In this document: piece by piece, positions 53,163-62,579 of the stretch
Layout: each line of letters starts with the position of its first letter
How positions within the stretch are numbered: position 1 is the stretch's first letter
DNA from: Natronosalvus hydrolyticus
GTDB lineage: Archaea; Halobacteriota; Halobacteria; Halobacteriales; Natrialbaceae
Assembly: GCA_025517525.1 (NCBI GenBank)
Contig: JAOPJZ010000001.1
Coordinates: 310,001 to 374,000, forward strand
Reading direction: 5' to 3'
Length of the DNA stretch: 64,000 bases
Notes under the pieces: model-generated
Told to the model about the DNA's origin: nothing
What the model saw: only the letters and a program-made list of their open reading frames with translations
Databases searched by the model: none
Position numbers and translations under genes: made by a program

Positions 53163-53402
53163 ATGTCCATTACGTTGTACGAACTCGAGGACTGCCCGTT
53201 CTGTATCAAAGTCGCTGAAGCGCTCCAGGAAGCCGAGGTGGAGTACGAATCGGTCTGGACTGACGCCCTGCATTCCGACCGTGACGAAGTCAAACGCGTC
53301 TCCGGGCAACGTGGCGTCCCCGTCCTCGTCGACGACGAGCATGGCGTCACGATGGCCGAGTCGGACAACATCCTCGAGTACGTCGAACGCACGTTAGCCT
53401 AA
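53163..53402 (+). CDS. Glutaredoxin-like protein
   Basis: A 79-residue thioredoxin-fold protein starting MSITLYELEDCPFCIKVAEA, with the active-site C-x2-C CPFC at residues 11-14, the cis-Pro region QRGVPVLVDDEHGVTMAESD and a final helix NILEYVERTLA. The N-terminal half also resembles glutathione S-transferase N-domains. Haloarchaea use gamma-glutamylcysteine rather than glutathione, so that may be its thiol partner (inference). Confidence 0.87.
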   Translation: MSITLYELEDCPFCIKVAEALQEAEVEYESVWTDALHSDRDEVKRVSGQRGVPVLVDDEHGVTMAESDNILEYVERTLA

Positions 53403-53793
53403 CTCGAGAGCGCAGTCCGGCCAGTGGCAGGATCATCGTTCCACGGCCAGCCCATCCCTCGAAACCGTCGGGTAGGTGGGTGCTAACACGGGCGTATCTC
53501 AATCCTGTCGAGGTTTGGCATGGGCTATTATCTCTCGAGGCAGTCTATAACAAAACTCGTTGCAGTCATCGCTCGACGTGCGGGGCGTTGAACCCCCGTC
53601 GGGTGTACGCTCGGTTACCACGACCCTGTCGAGTGCTGTGCGTTCGTGCCCGGATGTCTCGGATCGGACTCGCCCCCGCTTCGAGTACGCTCATGTCTCT
53701 CAATCGGGTGGGACCCCCGCCCCCACCTGGTTTACTAAAATACTTCTTTTAGCTATCGTGATTTATACCCGTTTGGCATCACAAAGAGGGTGT
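53403..53793. other. Gene-free interval of 391 bases with promoter at the right end
   Basis: No gene or RNA was recognised. A GC hairpin (ggtgggacccccgcccccacc) lies near 53709-53729. A TATA-like tttata at 53761-53766, about 30 bases before the ATG at 53794, is the likely promoter of the lipoprotein gene. Confidence 0.5.
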
Positions 53794-54507
53794 ATGAAGC
53801 AAACTCGACGGCGTGTGTTGCTCGGCGTCGGAACCGGCACCGCAGCAGTACTTGCGGGCTGTCTCGGCGATAGTCCGAACCCTGCAGCAGGTACTGACGA
53901 CGATGACGATTCCGATGACACTGACGACAACGGATCGGGGGACGATACTGGCGACGACCAGTCTGACGAGGGCGATGACACTGCTGAGGATACCACAGAT
54001 GACGGCAATGACGAAGAATCAGATTCGACGGATGATGATACGGAGACCCACACCAGTGGCTCCATTGCCGATTACAGCACAGCCTCGTATAACGCAACGG
54101 ACGACGAGACCTCGATAGAACGATTCCGCGGACGCGACGACGCGGAGCAGTACTTCACGGACATCGGTAATGACCAGATCGACGAACTCATCGAGGATAC
54201 GGATTTCGACGCCGACCTCCTTGCCGCCCTCGAGACCCAGGGGACCAACGGCTGTTATGAACTCCTCGTAGAGTCAATCGAAACGAGCGACGAGGATGGT
54301 ATCGACCTGGTCGCTCGAGCGGTCGACACCTCGAGCGACGACGAGGTCTGTACCGATCACATCCCGAATCTGGGGCTACTCGTCCGCGTGGTCTTCGATG
54401 GCGAAATGCCCAACCAGGGTTCGTACCGGGTCATCGACGGCTGGGGCGAAGAACACGGCTATAGCTGGGCGAGCGATAGCGAATCAGACAGTGAGACTGA
54501 CGAATAG
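53794..54507 (+). CDS. Tat-exported acidic lipoprotein
   Basis: A 237-residue protein starting MKQTRRRVLLGVGTGTAAVL. It has a twin-arginine signal with lipobox LAGCLG at about residue 22, then a roughly 70-residue Asp/Ser/Thr-rich linker of low complexity, then a folded domain of about 140 residues (IERFRGRDDAEQYFTDIGND onward) with one conserved-looking Cys pair (GCYELL and EVCTDHI). It is lipid-anchored outside the cell. The folded domain is not recognised. The promoter places its transcript start almost at the ATG. Confidence 0.82.
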   Translation: MKQTRRRVLLGVGTGTAAVLAGCLGDSPNPAAGTDDDDDSDDTDDNGSGDDTGDDQSDEGDDTAEDTTDDGNDEESDSTDDDTETHTSGSIADYSTASYNATDDETSIERFRGRDDAEQYFTDIGNDQIDELIEDTDFDADLLAALETQGTNGCYELLVESIETSDEDGIDLVARAVDTSSDDEVCTDHIPNLGLLVRVVFDGEMPNQGSYRVIDGWGEEHGYSWASDSESDSETDE

Positions 54508-54532
54508 CGATGCTCGAGAGAAAAGACGCTTT

Positions 54533-55351
54533 CTAGCGAACGCTTGCGCGGTCAATCCAGCCCTGTAATCGTTTGGTAGAGATATCCGTCTCTTCTGAGA
54601 GGCTATCCGCGTCTGCGGCCGCCAGATCCGCGACAGTCCCCACGCCGGCTCCCTCGAGGCGGTCGGCGTAGGCCGGTCCAATCCCCTTGATGACGTTTAC
54701 GGGTTCGCTTTGCTCCTCGCTCGAGTCCTCTGAAGTCTCGTTCGATTCGTCTTCGCCGTCACTCGAGGCTGTTTCCGTGTCAGCGTCCTCCTCGTCGGCA
54801 CCTTCGGCATCTGCATCGTCTTCATCGTCAACGTCGACATCTTCGTCGTCGGCTGCACCTTCCGCATCGTCCGTCTCGTCATCTGAATCGTCTTCATCGC
54901 CAACGTCGACATCTTCGTCGTCGGCTGCACCTTCCGCATCGTCCGCCTCGTCATCTGAATCGTCTTCATCGCCAACGTCGACATCTTCGTCGTCGGCTGC
55001 ACCTTCCGCATCGTCATCTTCGTCCTCCTCAGCAGCGTCTTCATCGCCAACGTCTACGGTTTCGTCAATTGTTTCTATCTCCGCCGGGGCCACCTGTGAT
55101 TCGTCAGGATCGGTCGGACCCGCGGCCTCCGCGGGTTCGGCAGCCTGGGCCGGTTCGTCCGGTACGTCAGTCATCGCGCCGGTCGAACTCGAGGCGTCCG
55201 TCCCGGCCGCAGCGGCGTCATCGAGGTCGGCGTCGGTTTCGTCGCGTTCGCGCTCGACAGTCACGCCGATGTCGCGGCCATCGCGCTGGCGCGAATCGGT
55301 GTCGCGACTGCCCAACCCGAGCAGTGATTTGAGTTTCTGCAGGAGTCCCAT
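54533..55351 (-). CDS. Acidic repeat protein with C-terminal helix-hairpin-helix
   Basis: A 272-residue protein from the ATG at 55351 (MGLLQKLKSLLGLGSRDTDS). The N-terminus is an amphipathic helix. Residues about 90-210 are almost entirely Asp, Glu and Ala and contain three near-identical 24-residue units (DDAEGAADDEDVDVGDED type). The C-terminus VIKGIGPAYADRLEGAGVGT, then VADLAAADADSLSEETDIS, is a helix-hairpin-helix of the kind that binds DNA or protein. It could be a DNA-associated or membrane-linked scaffold; the role is unknown. Two direct repeats lie just upstream of its likely TATA box. Confidence 0.8.
   Translation of the reverse strand: MGLLQKLKSLLGLGSRDTDSRQRDGRDIGVTVERERDETDADLDDAAAAGTDASSSTGAMTDVPDEPAQAAEPAEAAGPTDPDESQVAPAEIETIDETVDVGDEDAAEEDEDDDAEGAADDEDVDVGDEDDSDDEADDAEGAADDEDVDVGDEDDSDDETDDAEGAADDEDVDVDDEDDADAEGADEEDADTETASSDGEDESNETSEDSSEEQSEPVNVIKGIGPAYADRLEGAGVGTVADLAAADADSLSEETDISTKRLQGWIDRASVR
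54831..55040 (-). repeat. Tandem 72-bp coding repeats (24-residue acidic units)
   Basis: Three units with a period of 72 bases start at 54831, 54903 and 54975 inside the helix-hairpin-helix gene. The first two are nearly identical; the third diverges after about 40 bases. Copy number may vary between strains. Confidence 0.85.
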
Positions 55352-55390
55352 TGGTCGGTCGTAGTTGCCAACAATACTTAAAGTCGTCTG

Positions 55391-55428
55391 ATACAATCAG
55401 TGGTCCGGAGGCTACAATCAGTGGTCCG
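55391..55428. promoter_or_regulatory. Two direct repeats upstream of the helix-hairpin-helix gene
   Basis: The 17-base unit TACAATCAGTGGTCCGG occurs at 55391-55407 and 55412-55428, a period of 21 bases or two helix turns. The likely TATA box of the minus-strand gene (complement of caatacttaaag, 55372-55383) is immediately next to them. They may be an activator or repressor site. Confidence 0.5.
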
Positions 55429-55490
55429 GGGTCACCATCCTGCGCGATATTGTGGATAGTCAGGTGCAACAAAAGAGCGTGGCTGCGGCG

Positions 55491-56297
55491 CTACAGTCGG
55501 GCGCGCAAGGCATCGTTCATCACGTCGACTGGTGCGTCCCGGCCCGTCCAGCGCTCGAGGGCTTCGACACCCTGATACAGCAACATCCAGGCGCCGTCGA
55601 CGGTCGTGGCGCCGACAGCGGCGGCATCTCGAAGCAAGCGGGTTTCGAGTGGCCGATAGACGGCGTCCATCACTGCCAGGTCGCCGTGTAACGCGTCGGC
55701 GGGAACGGGCGTCTCGTCCGATTCCATCCCGACGCTCGTCGCATTGACGAGGAGGTCCGCTTCCGCGAGAACCTCGGGAAGGGACTCGAGGCCACCGCCG
55801 GTCGCACCGGGGACGGCGTCGGCGAGGGCTGTCGCCTTCGAGACGGTTCGGTTGGCGATGGTGACCCGCGCGCCTTCGTCAGCAAGCCCGAACGCGATGG
55901 CTCGGCCGGCACCGCCTGCACCGACGACCACGGCTGTGGCCCCCTCGAGTGTGACGTCGTGGTCGCGCAAGGCGCGAATTGCACCGATAGCGTCCGTGTT
56001 GTGGCCGGTCGGCTGCTCACCTGAAAAATCGACGGTGTTCACCGCCCCGATTCGGGTCGCGAGGGGGTCGGCGTCGACGATGGCACAGACATCCTGTTTG
56101 AACGGAATCGTGACGTTAAGCCCGGCGATGCCGAGCGCGTCCGCACCCTCGAGCGCTCGCTCGAGGGTGGCCCGGTCGTTCTCGGGTTCGAACGTGACGT
56201 AGCGAGCCTCGAGGTCGAGGGCGTCGTAGGCCGCTTCGTGCATCGGTGGTGAGAGCGAGTGGCCGACAGGATTGCCGAGGAGGCCGAAGACGTGCAT
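55491..56297 (-). CDS. aroE: Shikimate dehydrogenase
   Basis: A 268-residue enzyme starting [20 protein letters not shown]; an in-frame start four codons earlier is possible. The substrate pocket Ser pair is in [10 protein letters not shown], the catalytic Lys in [10 protein letters not shown] near residue 66 with Asp in NTVDFSG and [11 protein letters not shown]. The NADP loop [20 protein letters not shown] is near residue 123, followed by [12 protein letters not shown]. It reduces 3-dehydroshikimate to shikimate with NADPH in aromatic amino-acid synthesis. It lies alone, but pabABC elsewhere in the window use chorismate from the same route. Confidence 0.94.
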   Translation of the reverse strand: MHVFGLLGNPVGHSLSPPMHEAAYDALDLEARYVTFEPENDRATLERALEGADALGIAGLNVTIPFKQDVCAIVDADPLATRIGAVNTVDFSGEQPTGHNTDAIGAIRALRDHDVTLEGATAVVVGAGGAGRAIAFGLADEGARVTIANRTVSKATALADAVPGATGGGLESLPEVLAEADLLVNATSVGMESDETPVPADALHGDLAVMDAVYRPLETRLLRDAAAVGATTVDGAWMLLYQGVEALERWTGRDAPVDVMNDALRARL

Positions 56298-56467
56298 GGT
56301 ACTCGCCACCAGTCAGTCCCGACGTATAACGAATGTGTCTCCGGCAGCAACGACGGACAGCATCGCTGTCGTCTCTCATCACGCATGAATGATCCACCAA
56401 TCGGTACGGACATATCGGCAGCAATCGGATTTTTTAAACCCAACACAGAACAAGGGCTGGCTATCCT

Positions 56468-57412
56468 ATGCTCGAGGGCCTCGGTCTGTATCTACTGTTA
56501 TTGGCAGCGGGCATCGCCGCCCTGTTCATCGGTGCTGAGTTGCTGGTCAAGGGTGCTGGCCGACTGGCGCTCGGACTTGGACTGCGCTCGGCGACCGTCG
56601 GTGTGACAGTCGTGGCGTTCGCCACTACCTCGCCGGAACTGTTCGTGGCGATACTCGGTGCGCTGGACGTGTCGGCTGACGTGGGTCTCGGCACCATTGT
56701 TGGGTCGAACATCGCCAACATCGGGCTGGTACTCGGCGTCGCCGCAGTGATTCATCCCCTGACGATCAGCGAACGAGTGATGCGACGACACGTACCGTTC
56801 ATGGTGCTCGCCGCCGTCCTGTTGCCGCTCGTCGCGCTCGACGGGGTGATCGGTCGACTCGAGGGGGCGTTTTTGCTCGTCGTCCTCGCCGGATTCACGG
56901 GGTACATCCTTTACTACGTCAATGCGGACCCGGCAACGCTCGAGACGAACGTCGAAACACCCGGCGGCCTCGAGTGGCGAGATGCTGGCCTCGTTATCGG
57001 TGGTCTGATCGCTCTCGTGATCGGCTCCAGGTGGCTGGTTTCGGGTGGGTCGTCGCTGTTGCTCGCGTTCGACGTTCCCGAGTTCGTGGTCGGACTAACT
57101 GTTCTGGCTATCGGGACGTCGCTGCCCGAACTCGCTGCCTCGGCTGTGGGTGCTGCCCGTGGCGAAACCGGGTTCGTCATCGGCAACGTGATCGGCTCGA
57201 ACATTTACAACATTCTGGCGGTTCTCGGCTTGCTTGCGCTTGTCGTGCCGATTTCGGTCTCGCCCGCCGTACTCCGCTTCGAATTACCGCTGGTCGTCGG
57301 ATTCACGGTACTGCTGGTCGGGATGATGGGCTACGGACGCCGGCTATCGCGTCTCGATGGGGCAATATTGCTCGTCGCCTACGGCGTGTTCATGTGGCTC
57401 CTGTTCACCTGA
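56468..57412 (+). CDS. Calcium/sodium antiporter (CaCA family)
   Basis: A 314-residue membrane protein with ten predicted helices in two inverted halves. The alpha-1 repeat is VAFATTSPELFVAILGALDV with GSNIANIGLVLG; the alpha-2 repeat is LAIGTSLPELAASAVGAARG with IGSNIYNILAVLG. Acidic residues in both PEL motifs bind the cations. It resembles microbial Na+/Ca2+ exchangers of the YrbG/NCX_Mj type. It exports Ca2+ using the Na+ gradient, which fits a halophile. The TGA stop (57410-57412) is part of the target duplication of a family C element. Confidence 0.92.
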   Translation: MLEGLGLYLLLLAAGIAALFIGAELLVKGAGRLALGLGLRSATVGVTVVAFATTSPELFVAILGALDVSADVGLGTIVGSNIANIGLVLGVAAVIHPLTISERVMRRHVPFMVLAAVLLPLVALDGVIGRLEGAFLLVVLAGFTGYILYYVNADPATLETNVETPGGLEWRDAGLVIGGLIALVIGSRWLVSGGSSLLLAFDVPEFVVGLTVLAIGTSLPELAASAVGAARGETGFVIGNVIGSNIYNILAVLGLLALVVPISVSPAVLRFELPLVVGFTVLLVGMMGYGRRLSRLDGAILLVAYGVFMWLLFT

Positions 57413-57413
57413 G

Positions 57414-57495
57414 TACCCTCCCAAACGTCGACCGATGTGTGAAACCGGACGCCTGTAACCGGTTTTTCACTCATCCGTTCAGGTTTGGGAAGCCA
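57414..57495. mobile_element. Palindromic MITE-like element, family C copy 3
   Basis: An 82-bp copy in reverse orientation, ends TACCCTCCCAAAC and complement TGGCTTCCCAAAC. The flanking direct repeat CTGAG lies at 57409-57413 and 57496-57500; the left copy contains the stop codon of the antiporter gene. Confidence 0.8.
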
Positions 57496-57605
57496 CTGAG
57501 TGGTTCGTCACGGCTGAACTAATGAAGTACTAAGCGCTCTCTCACATCCGAGGCCCCTTGCTCGAAAACGGAGCCTATTCAGTGACCCACCGCACAGTAC
57601 TCACC

Positions 57606-58955
57606 GTGATCGCCATCGTCGAAAGTCGTGCCGACCGTGCCTCGAGTCACATCTGTCGGCACTTGCGCGAACTGACCGAGTGGGAGCGACGCGTCGATGA
57701 CACCCGCCTCAACGCCGATGGCGGCGGCACCTACTACGTAACCGAGGGTGCTGAACTTCGGTCGTTCGACGACCTCCATCTTCACCTCGAGTCGCCCGTC
57801 GACGCTTTCTCCGAGGACCCCGAACTGCTAGTGTTTGCCTCCCGCCACTCGGGCAACACCGGGCCGCTGTTGACTGCTCACTGCACCGGCAACGTCGGTC
57901 CTGCCGAGTTCGGCGGGGCGGATTACGCCGTGGCTGAGGCCGCACCCAACGCGCTCAGCGCTCTCCTCGAGGCGTTCGACCGGTATGTGCCCGACGGATA
58001 CGACACTGGCCTCGAGTGTACCCATCACGGCCCCACCGACGTGGGCTGTCCGTCGCTGTTCGCCGAACTCGGTAGCGACGACGAGCAGTGGGACGACCCG
58101 GCGGGTGCCCGGGCAGTCGCGAACGCAATCCTCGACCTGCGTGGCGTTCCCGCCCACGGCTCCCAGCAGGTCGTCGGTTTCGGGGGCAACCATTACGTCC
58201 CCCGTTTCGAACGCATCGTTCGGGAGACGCCCTGGGCCGTCGGCCACGTTGCTGCCGACTGGGCCCTCGAGGCGATGGGTGACCCGGCCGACCACCCGGG
58301 AGTGTTCGAGGTACTGTTCGAAGCCAGCGAGACGTCCTACGCCGTAATCGACGGCGACTGGCCGGAAATCGAGACACTTCTCGAGGGAAGGGGCTATTCG
58401 ATCGTGAGCGAAACCTGGCTCCGCGCGGTCGGTGACCGACCGCTGGATCTCGTCGAGTCAATCGAAACGCGACTCGGACCGATCGACGACGGTGTCCGGT
58501 TCGGCGACATCGAAGCGGACGCGTTTTCGGTCGTCTCGCTGCCGAGCGAACTGTTCGCGGCGGCCGAACTCGTCGATTCCCAGGCGGTGTGGGACGCCGT
58601 TGCCGACCACGCGGTCGCCTTCGAAACCCGAAACGGGGGCAGTCGCATCGGTGACCGTGCAGCACTGCCAGGGGATGACCCAGATGCAGCCGATGGGACG
58701 CCCAGGTCACACCTCGAGCGAATCGTTCGGGCCATCTGTACGCTCCTCGAGCGCGAGTACGAACGGGTTACGATGACCGAGGAAACCGTTACCCTCGAGC
58801 AACGGGTGTTCGATCCGGAACTGGCTCGAGCGGCCGGCGTGCCGGAAGGCCCGGCGTTCGGCCAACTCGCCGACGGCGATGACGTCACGATCGACGGAAC
58901 GCTGGTCGAATCGAGCGCTGTCCACCGCACCGAAACGACGACCGTTTCGTGGTGA
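57606..58955 (+). CDS. dtdA: D-aminoacyl-tRNA deacylase, archaeal DtdA type
   Basis: About 449 residues from the GTG at 57606 (reads V-I-A-I-V-E-S-R-A-D), the position where family members begin; GTG 57582 or TTG 57558 are alternatives. Conserved motifs include LLVFASRHSGNTGPLLTAHC near residue 80, GLECTHHGPTDVGCPSLFAE near residue 145, and GFGGNHYVPRFERI near residue 195, with several His and Cys that bind zinc. It recycles D-aminoacyl-tRNAs. The protein is longer than the 280-residue core: the C-terminal 170 residues, typical of haloarchaeal members, form an extra domain. Confidence 0.9.
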   Translation: MIAIVESRADRASSHICRHLRELTEWERRVDDTRLNADGGGTYYVTEGAELRSFDDLHLHLESPVDAFSEDPELLVFASRHSGNTGPLLTAHCTGNVGPAEFGGADYAVAEAAPNALSALLEAFDRYVPDGYDTGLECTHHGPTDVGCPSLFAELGSDDEQWDDPAGARAVANAILDLRGVPAHGSQQVVGFGGNHYVPRFERIVRETPWAVGHVAADWALEAMGDPADHPGVFEVLFEASETSYAVIDGDWPEIETLLEGRGYSIVSETWLRAVGDRPLDLVESIETRLGPIDDGVRFGDIEADAFSVVSLPSELFAAAELVDSQAVWDAVADHAVAFETRNGGSRIGDRAALPGDDPDAADGTPRSHLERIVRAICTLLEREYERVTMTEETVTLEQRVFDPELARAAGVPEGPAFGQLADGDDVTIDGTLVESSAVHRTETTTVSW

Positions 58956-59141
58956 CTCGAGAGGTCGAACGGATTTTTGGTAACACATTCTTATACAGAT
59001 ATAATCAGTTTCTACCTTACTCTTCTCTCTTATTTTGGGAAGTGATAAAACTAGATATGATTCCTAACCAACCATTGTCTGACGCCCGTCTGACTTATGG
59101 GGGAAAGATAATAATACTCCATCTGTAAGAAACGGGCAAGA
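58956..59141 (+). promoter_or_regulatory. AT-rich promoter region of ftsZ1
   Basis: This 186-base interval is much richer in A and T than its surroundings. TATA-like stretches occur at about 58990-59005 (cttatacagatataatc) and 59104-59118 (agataataatac), the latter about 30 bases before the ATG. More than one promoter may be present. Confidence 0.55.
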
Positions 59142-60281
59142 ATGGACTCCATTGTCGAAGATGCCATCGACGAGGCCGAATCGGGTGATTCTGGGTCGTT
59201 CCAGGAGCCGGCCGAGTCGGACCCGGCCGAGCAAGGCGGCGGGACTGGCACGATGACAGACGAGGAACTGCTCGAGGTACTCGACGACCTTCAAACCGAT
59301 ATTACCGTCGTCGGCTGCGGGGGCGCGGGCGGCAACACCGTCGACCGAATGAACGAGGAGGGTATCCACGGGGCGAAACTGGTCGCCGCGAACACGGACG
59401 TCCAGCACCTGGTCGAAATCGAGGCCGACACCAAAATCCTGATGGGCGAACAGAAAACCTCCGGCCGTGGTGCTGGCTCGCTGCCACAGGTCGGTGAGGA
59501 GGCTGCCCTCGAGAGCCAACAGGACATCTACGACGCCATCGATGGCTCGGATATGGTGTTCGTCACCGCCGGTCTCGGTGGTGGAACGGGAACCGGTTCG
59601 GCCCCCGTGGTCGCGAAAGCCGCCAGAGAATCCGGCGCGCTGACGATCTCTATCGTCACGACGCCGTTTACCGCCGAGGGCGAGGTTCGACGGACGAACG
59701 CTGAAGCCGGCCTCGAGCGACTTCGCGACGTTTCGGATACCGTCATCGTCGTCCCAAACGACCGACTCCTCGATTCGGTCGGAAAACTGCCCGTCCGCCA
59801 GGCGTTCAAAGTCAGCGATGAAGTGCTGATGCGCTCGGTCAAAGGCATTACCGAACTCATCACGAAACCCGGCCTCGTCAACCTGGACTTCGCCGACGTT
59901 CGAACCGTCATGGAACGGGGTGGCGTCGCCATGATCGGCCTCGGGGAGTCAGATTCGGAGGCCAAAGCCGAAGACTCGGTCAAAACGGCCCTTCGCAGCC
60001 CGCTGCTCGACGTCGACATCTCCGGTGCCAGCTCCGCGCTGGTCAACGTCACCGGTGGCAACGACATGTCCATCGAGGAGGCCGAAGGCGTCGTCGAAGA
60101 GATCTACGACCGCATCGACCCCGACGCCCGCATCATCTGGGGAACCTCCATCGACGAGTCCCTCGAGGGCCGCATGCGGACGATGATCGTCGTCACAGGC
60201 GTCGAATCCCCACAGATCTACGGTCGGCCAGATGGCGAAACTGTCCAGCCACAGGGCCAGGATATCGACTTTATCGACTGA
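59142..60281 (+). CDS. ftsZ1: Cell division GTPase FtsZ1
   Basis: A 379-residue tubulin-like GTPase. An acidic N-terminal extension of about 50 residues ([20 protein letters not shown]) is typical of haloarchaeal FtsZ1. Then come [32 protein letters not shown], the tubulin signature [20 protein letters not shown] near residue 143, PNDRLLDSV, and the T7 loop Asp in [13 protein letters not shown] near residue 245, which completes the GTP site of the next subunit. It polymerises at midcell; in Haloferax FtsZ1 and FtsZ2 have separate roles. The TGA stop (60279-60281) is the target duplication of a family A element. Confidence 0.95.
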   Translation: MDSIVEDAIDEAESGDSGSFQEPAESDPAEQGGGTGTMTDEELLEVLDDLQTDITVVGCGGAGGNTVDRMNEEGIHGAKLVAANTDVQHLVEIEADTKILMGEQKTSGRGAGSLPQVGEEAALESQQDIYDAIDGSDMVFVTAGLGGGTGTGSAPVVAKAARESGALTISIVTTPFTAEGEVRRTNAEAGLERLRDVSDTVIVVPNDRLLDSVGKLPVRQAFKVSDEVLMRSVKGITELITKPGLVNLDFADVRTVMERGGVAMIGLGESDSEAKAEDSVKTALRSPLLDVDISGASSALVNVTGGNDMSIEEAEGVVEEIYDRIDPDARIIWGTSIDESLEGRMRTMIVVTGVESPQIYGRPDGETVQPQGQDIDFID

Positions 60282-60371
60282 GACGATTTACTGTATTTTT
60301 GCCGGTACCTGTTGACCAGTGATTTTCCTACCGAGTCGACGATCACCGGTCAGCGACATCAGTGATCCGTA
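60282..60371. mobile_element. Palindromic MITE-like element, family A copy 6 (diverged)
   Basis: A 90-bp diverged copy. The ends GACGATTTACTGT and complement TACGGATCACTGA, plus ACCAGTGATTTTCC / GACGATCACCGGT, still resemble the family. It is flanked by TGA at 60279-60281 (stop codon of ftsZ1) and 60372-60374. Confidence 0.65.
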
Positions 60372-60520
60372 TGACCGGAACTCTCAGGGACGCGGAAATA
60401 TTTCGCCACGAACGGTTCGAGCCTTCCAAAATCCCGCTGAGATGGATCACAGCGTTCTCCTGCCGTTTGACATCGTTCGAATTTTCATGCTGTCGTCCCT
60501 GATAGAGCGCTCTCGACTAT

Positions 60521-61147
60521 TCACGTCGCCGCATCGGACCGACCGCTCGAGAGGTCCACGAGTCCCGACACGTAAAGTAAGCTTCCGGCGAGCAACGCAA
60601 CCCCGACGGGAAGCAGCCAGGGGATGACGGTCAGCAGGGTGCCACTGGCCTGGATACCGAGGACGAGCAGAATCATCGGCGCACAACAGACCGAGCCCGA
60701 AAGCAAGGCGGGAACGGAGGCAGCAGCCCCGGCACCGGCTCCGATGCCGCAGGCTTTCGGTTGCACCAGTGCCAGATATGCGAGCGCGAGATTCAGCCCG
60801 ACTAACGTGGCCAGCAACGTGCCGATTGCAGCATCTATCGGCGAGAACAGCAGGCTTCCAATGCCGAACTCGAGAAAGGCGACCGGTTCGAACGAGAGGG
60901 GACCACGTCGCTCGAGCATCCGTGCGGCCGGGTCGTTCACGACCAGCCAGTCGAATCCAGCCGTCGCTCGAAACTGCAGGTGGTCGGTGGCCCACAGATA
61001 CGAGAGCAAGTATACGCCGGCGGCGACCACGGTGACCACAAATCCGTCCCAGCGACGGACGGTAAAGCCGATGGCACGCGTCGTTCGCCGCAGCGGATGG
61101 ACGACCCGGCGTCGGAGCCGTTTTCGGTGAGGGTGTTGCGGTGACAT
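60521..61147 (-). CDS. Conserved haloarchaeal membrane protein with cysteine pair
   Basis: A 208-residue protein with a basic start (MSPQHPHRKRLRRRVVHPLR) and five to six membrane segments. A glycine-rich helix KACGIGAGAGAAASVPALLS is followed by SGSVCCAPMILLVLGIQAS, where an adjacent Cys pair in a membrane helix recalls metal transport proteins of the MerT type. The likeness is only local. It starts 4 bases after the stop of the DUF3179 lipoprotein gene, so the two form an operon and may act together. Confidence 0.75.
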   Translation of the reverse strand: MSPQHPHRKRLRRRVVHPLRRTTRAIGFTVRRWDGFVVTVVAAGVYLLSYLWATDHLQFRATAGFDWLVVNDPAARMLERRGPLSFEPVAFLEFGIGSLLFSPIDAAIGTLLATLVGLNLALAYLALVQPKACGIGAGAGAAASVPALLSGSVCCAPMILLVLGIQASGTLLTVIPWLLPVGVALLAGSLLYVSGLVDLSSGRSDAAT

Positions 61148-61151
61148 CGCG

Positions 61152-62327
61152 TTAGTCTATCAGCGCCGTACTCGGATAGAAGCCGGCCCAGGCGAACCAC
61201 ATCGCGTCGAACGCGTAGACGGACTCGAGTGGTAGTTCGTCCGGTTCGTACGCCGTTGCATCTGCCGTGACGACGGTACCCGTGTCGCCATCGTATTCGT
61301 AGGTATCGCTATCGCTTCGATACAGGTGGCCAGCGCCGATCCGGTCGTCGTAGACGGCGAGGTACGTCTCCTCGCGGTCGGTGACCGATGCTGACGAGAG
61401 CACTCCCTCGTCTGCCAGCCTCTCGAGGTCGAACGCGAGCGCCCCATCCGCTGGGCGGGCACCGAGAACCATCCGTTTGTTCAGCAGGCGCTCGTCGGTC
61501 GAAAGCGGGGTGAACATCGTCGGCGAGTCTTCCCGGTAGTAGCCGCCGGCCGGGTTGTACGCACCGTACGGGTCGCTGTTGTAGTCTCTGGCATACCCCG
61601 TGTCGGTCGTCAAAACCTGCGTCTCCGGATGCGTCGATTTCCACTGCCCCCAGGTCGACCAGTGAACGGGAACTTCCTCGAGCGACGCGCCCTCGAGCGG
61701 ACCATCGATGGCCGTGGCGAGCATCTGGGGCCATCGGCTGTCACCTTCCCGGTCGTACATGACCAGATTGCTGTTGACGAGAGTACCGGAAACGCCGAAT
61801 TCGACTCCGTTTCTGGCGAACCCCATCGCCGTTCCGGTCAGCGGACAGTAGGTGACGGCGACGGACTCAGTACCAACATTGTCGTTGACAATTTCGTGGT
61901 AAACGAGCACCGATTGTGGATACGCCCGCACGTCGCCATCGATCACCAGGCCGAAGACGGGGTCGCCGTCGTCGAGCCGATTTCCAACGTCATCGACGCC
62001 TTCGAACGTCGGATCATCTATCGAGGGAATGCCATCTTTGGGAACGCCCCCGCTGATGGTCTCCTCGCGAAGGGTTTCTGGCGGGTACTCGAGTGGCAGT
62101 TGCTCGTCTGCGATGGGAATGTCGGTTTCTTCGAGGGCCGATTCGTCGGGACCGTCCGCCGTCGTCTCCCGAGTAGCCGACGCCCCGTCGCCCTCGGTGT
62201 CGGTATCGCCGGCTGTTTCGTCGCTATCGTACAGCCCATCGTCGCTGTCGCCGAAACAGCCCGCCAGCCCGCCGAGGACCGTTCCGCCGGCTAGCGCAAG
62301 GATGTGCCGCCTCGAGGGGCGTGACAT
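61152..62327 (-). CDS. DUF3179 domain lipoprotein
   Basis: A 391-residue protein. The signal MSRPSRRHILALAGGTVLGG with lipobox LAGC predicts Tat export and lipid anchoring. An acidic linker runs to about residue 75. The DUF3179 domain follows with DPVFGLVIDGDVRAYPQSVL, VTYCPLTGTAMGFARNGVEF (a conserved Cys), SRWPQMLATAIDGPLEGASL and an ending AMWFAWAGFYPSTALI. The family is extracellular and uncharacterised. It is followed by the membrane protein gene 4 bases downstream, suggesting a joint surface function. Confidence 0.88.
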   Translation of the reverse strand: MSRPSRRHILALAGGTVLGGLAGCFGDSDDGLYDSDETAGDTDTEGDGASATRETTADGPDESALEETDIPIADEQLPLEYPPETLREETISGGVPKDGIPSIDDPTFEGVDDVGNRLDDGDPVFGLVIDGDVRAYPQSVLVYHEIVNDNVGTESVAVTYCPLTGTAMGFARNGVEFGVSGTLVNSNLVMYDREGDSRWPQMLATAIDGPLEGASLEEVPVHWSTWGQWKSTHPETQVLTTDTGYARDYNSDPYGAYNPAGGYYREDSPTMFTPLSTDERLLNKRMVLGARPADGALAFDLERLADEGVLSSASVTDREETYLAVYDDRIGAGHLYRSDSDTYEYDGDTGTVVTADATAYEPDELPLESVYAFDAMWFAWAGFYPSTALID

Positions 62328-62499
62328 ACGCCGACATAGGGCCCTCCTGTATGAGATGATGACGCGGATATGGGTGTGCGATGCACAGCCGTCACCGGTT
62401 ATCTACCGGTCGAGGATAGCGATTCGAGAGTCTCGTTCGGTGATGTCCTCGAGTGAGAATGGTGTGCTGGGGTGCGTTGCCACCGACAAACCAGCTCAG

Positions 62500-62579
62500 C
62501 ACGCTGCCAAATATCAACTGAAGCGTGAAACCGGACGCCTGCAATCGGTTTTGCGCATCCGTTCAGGTCTGGCAAACCA
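62500..62579. mobile_element. Palindromic MITE-like element, family C copy 4 (diverged)
   Basis: An 80-bp diverged copy with left end CACGCTGCCAAA, inner GAAACCGGACGCCTG and right end complement TGGTTTGCCAGA. The target duplication is CTCAG on the left (62495-62499) and CTCA(G) on the right, split by the following family A element. The site lies at the stop codon of the ferredoxin gene at 62663-62998. The rest of the gap 62328-62499 shows no gene. Confidence 0.7.

Noticed and set aside
53403..53793. Possible structured RNA in the 391-base gap
   Set aside because: Only a short GC hairpin is visible; no tRNA, SRP or RNase P features were found.
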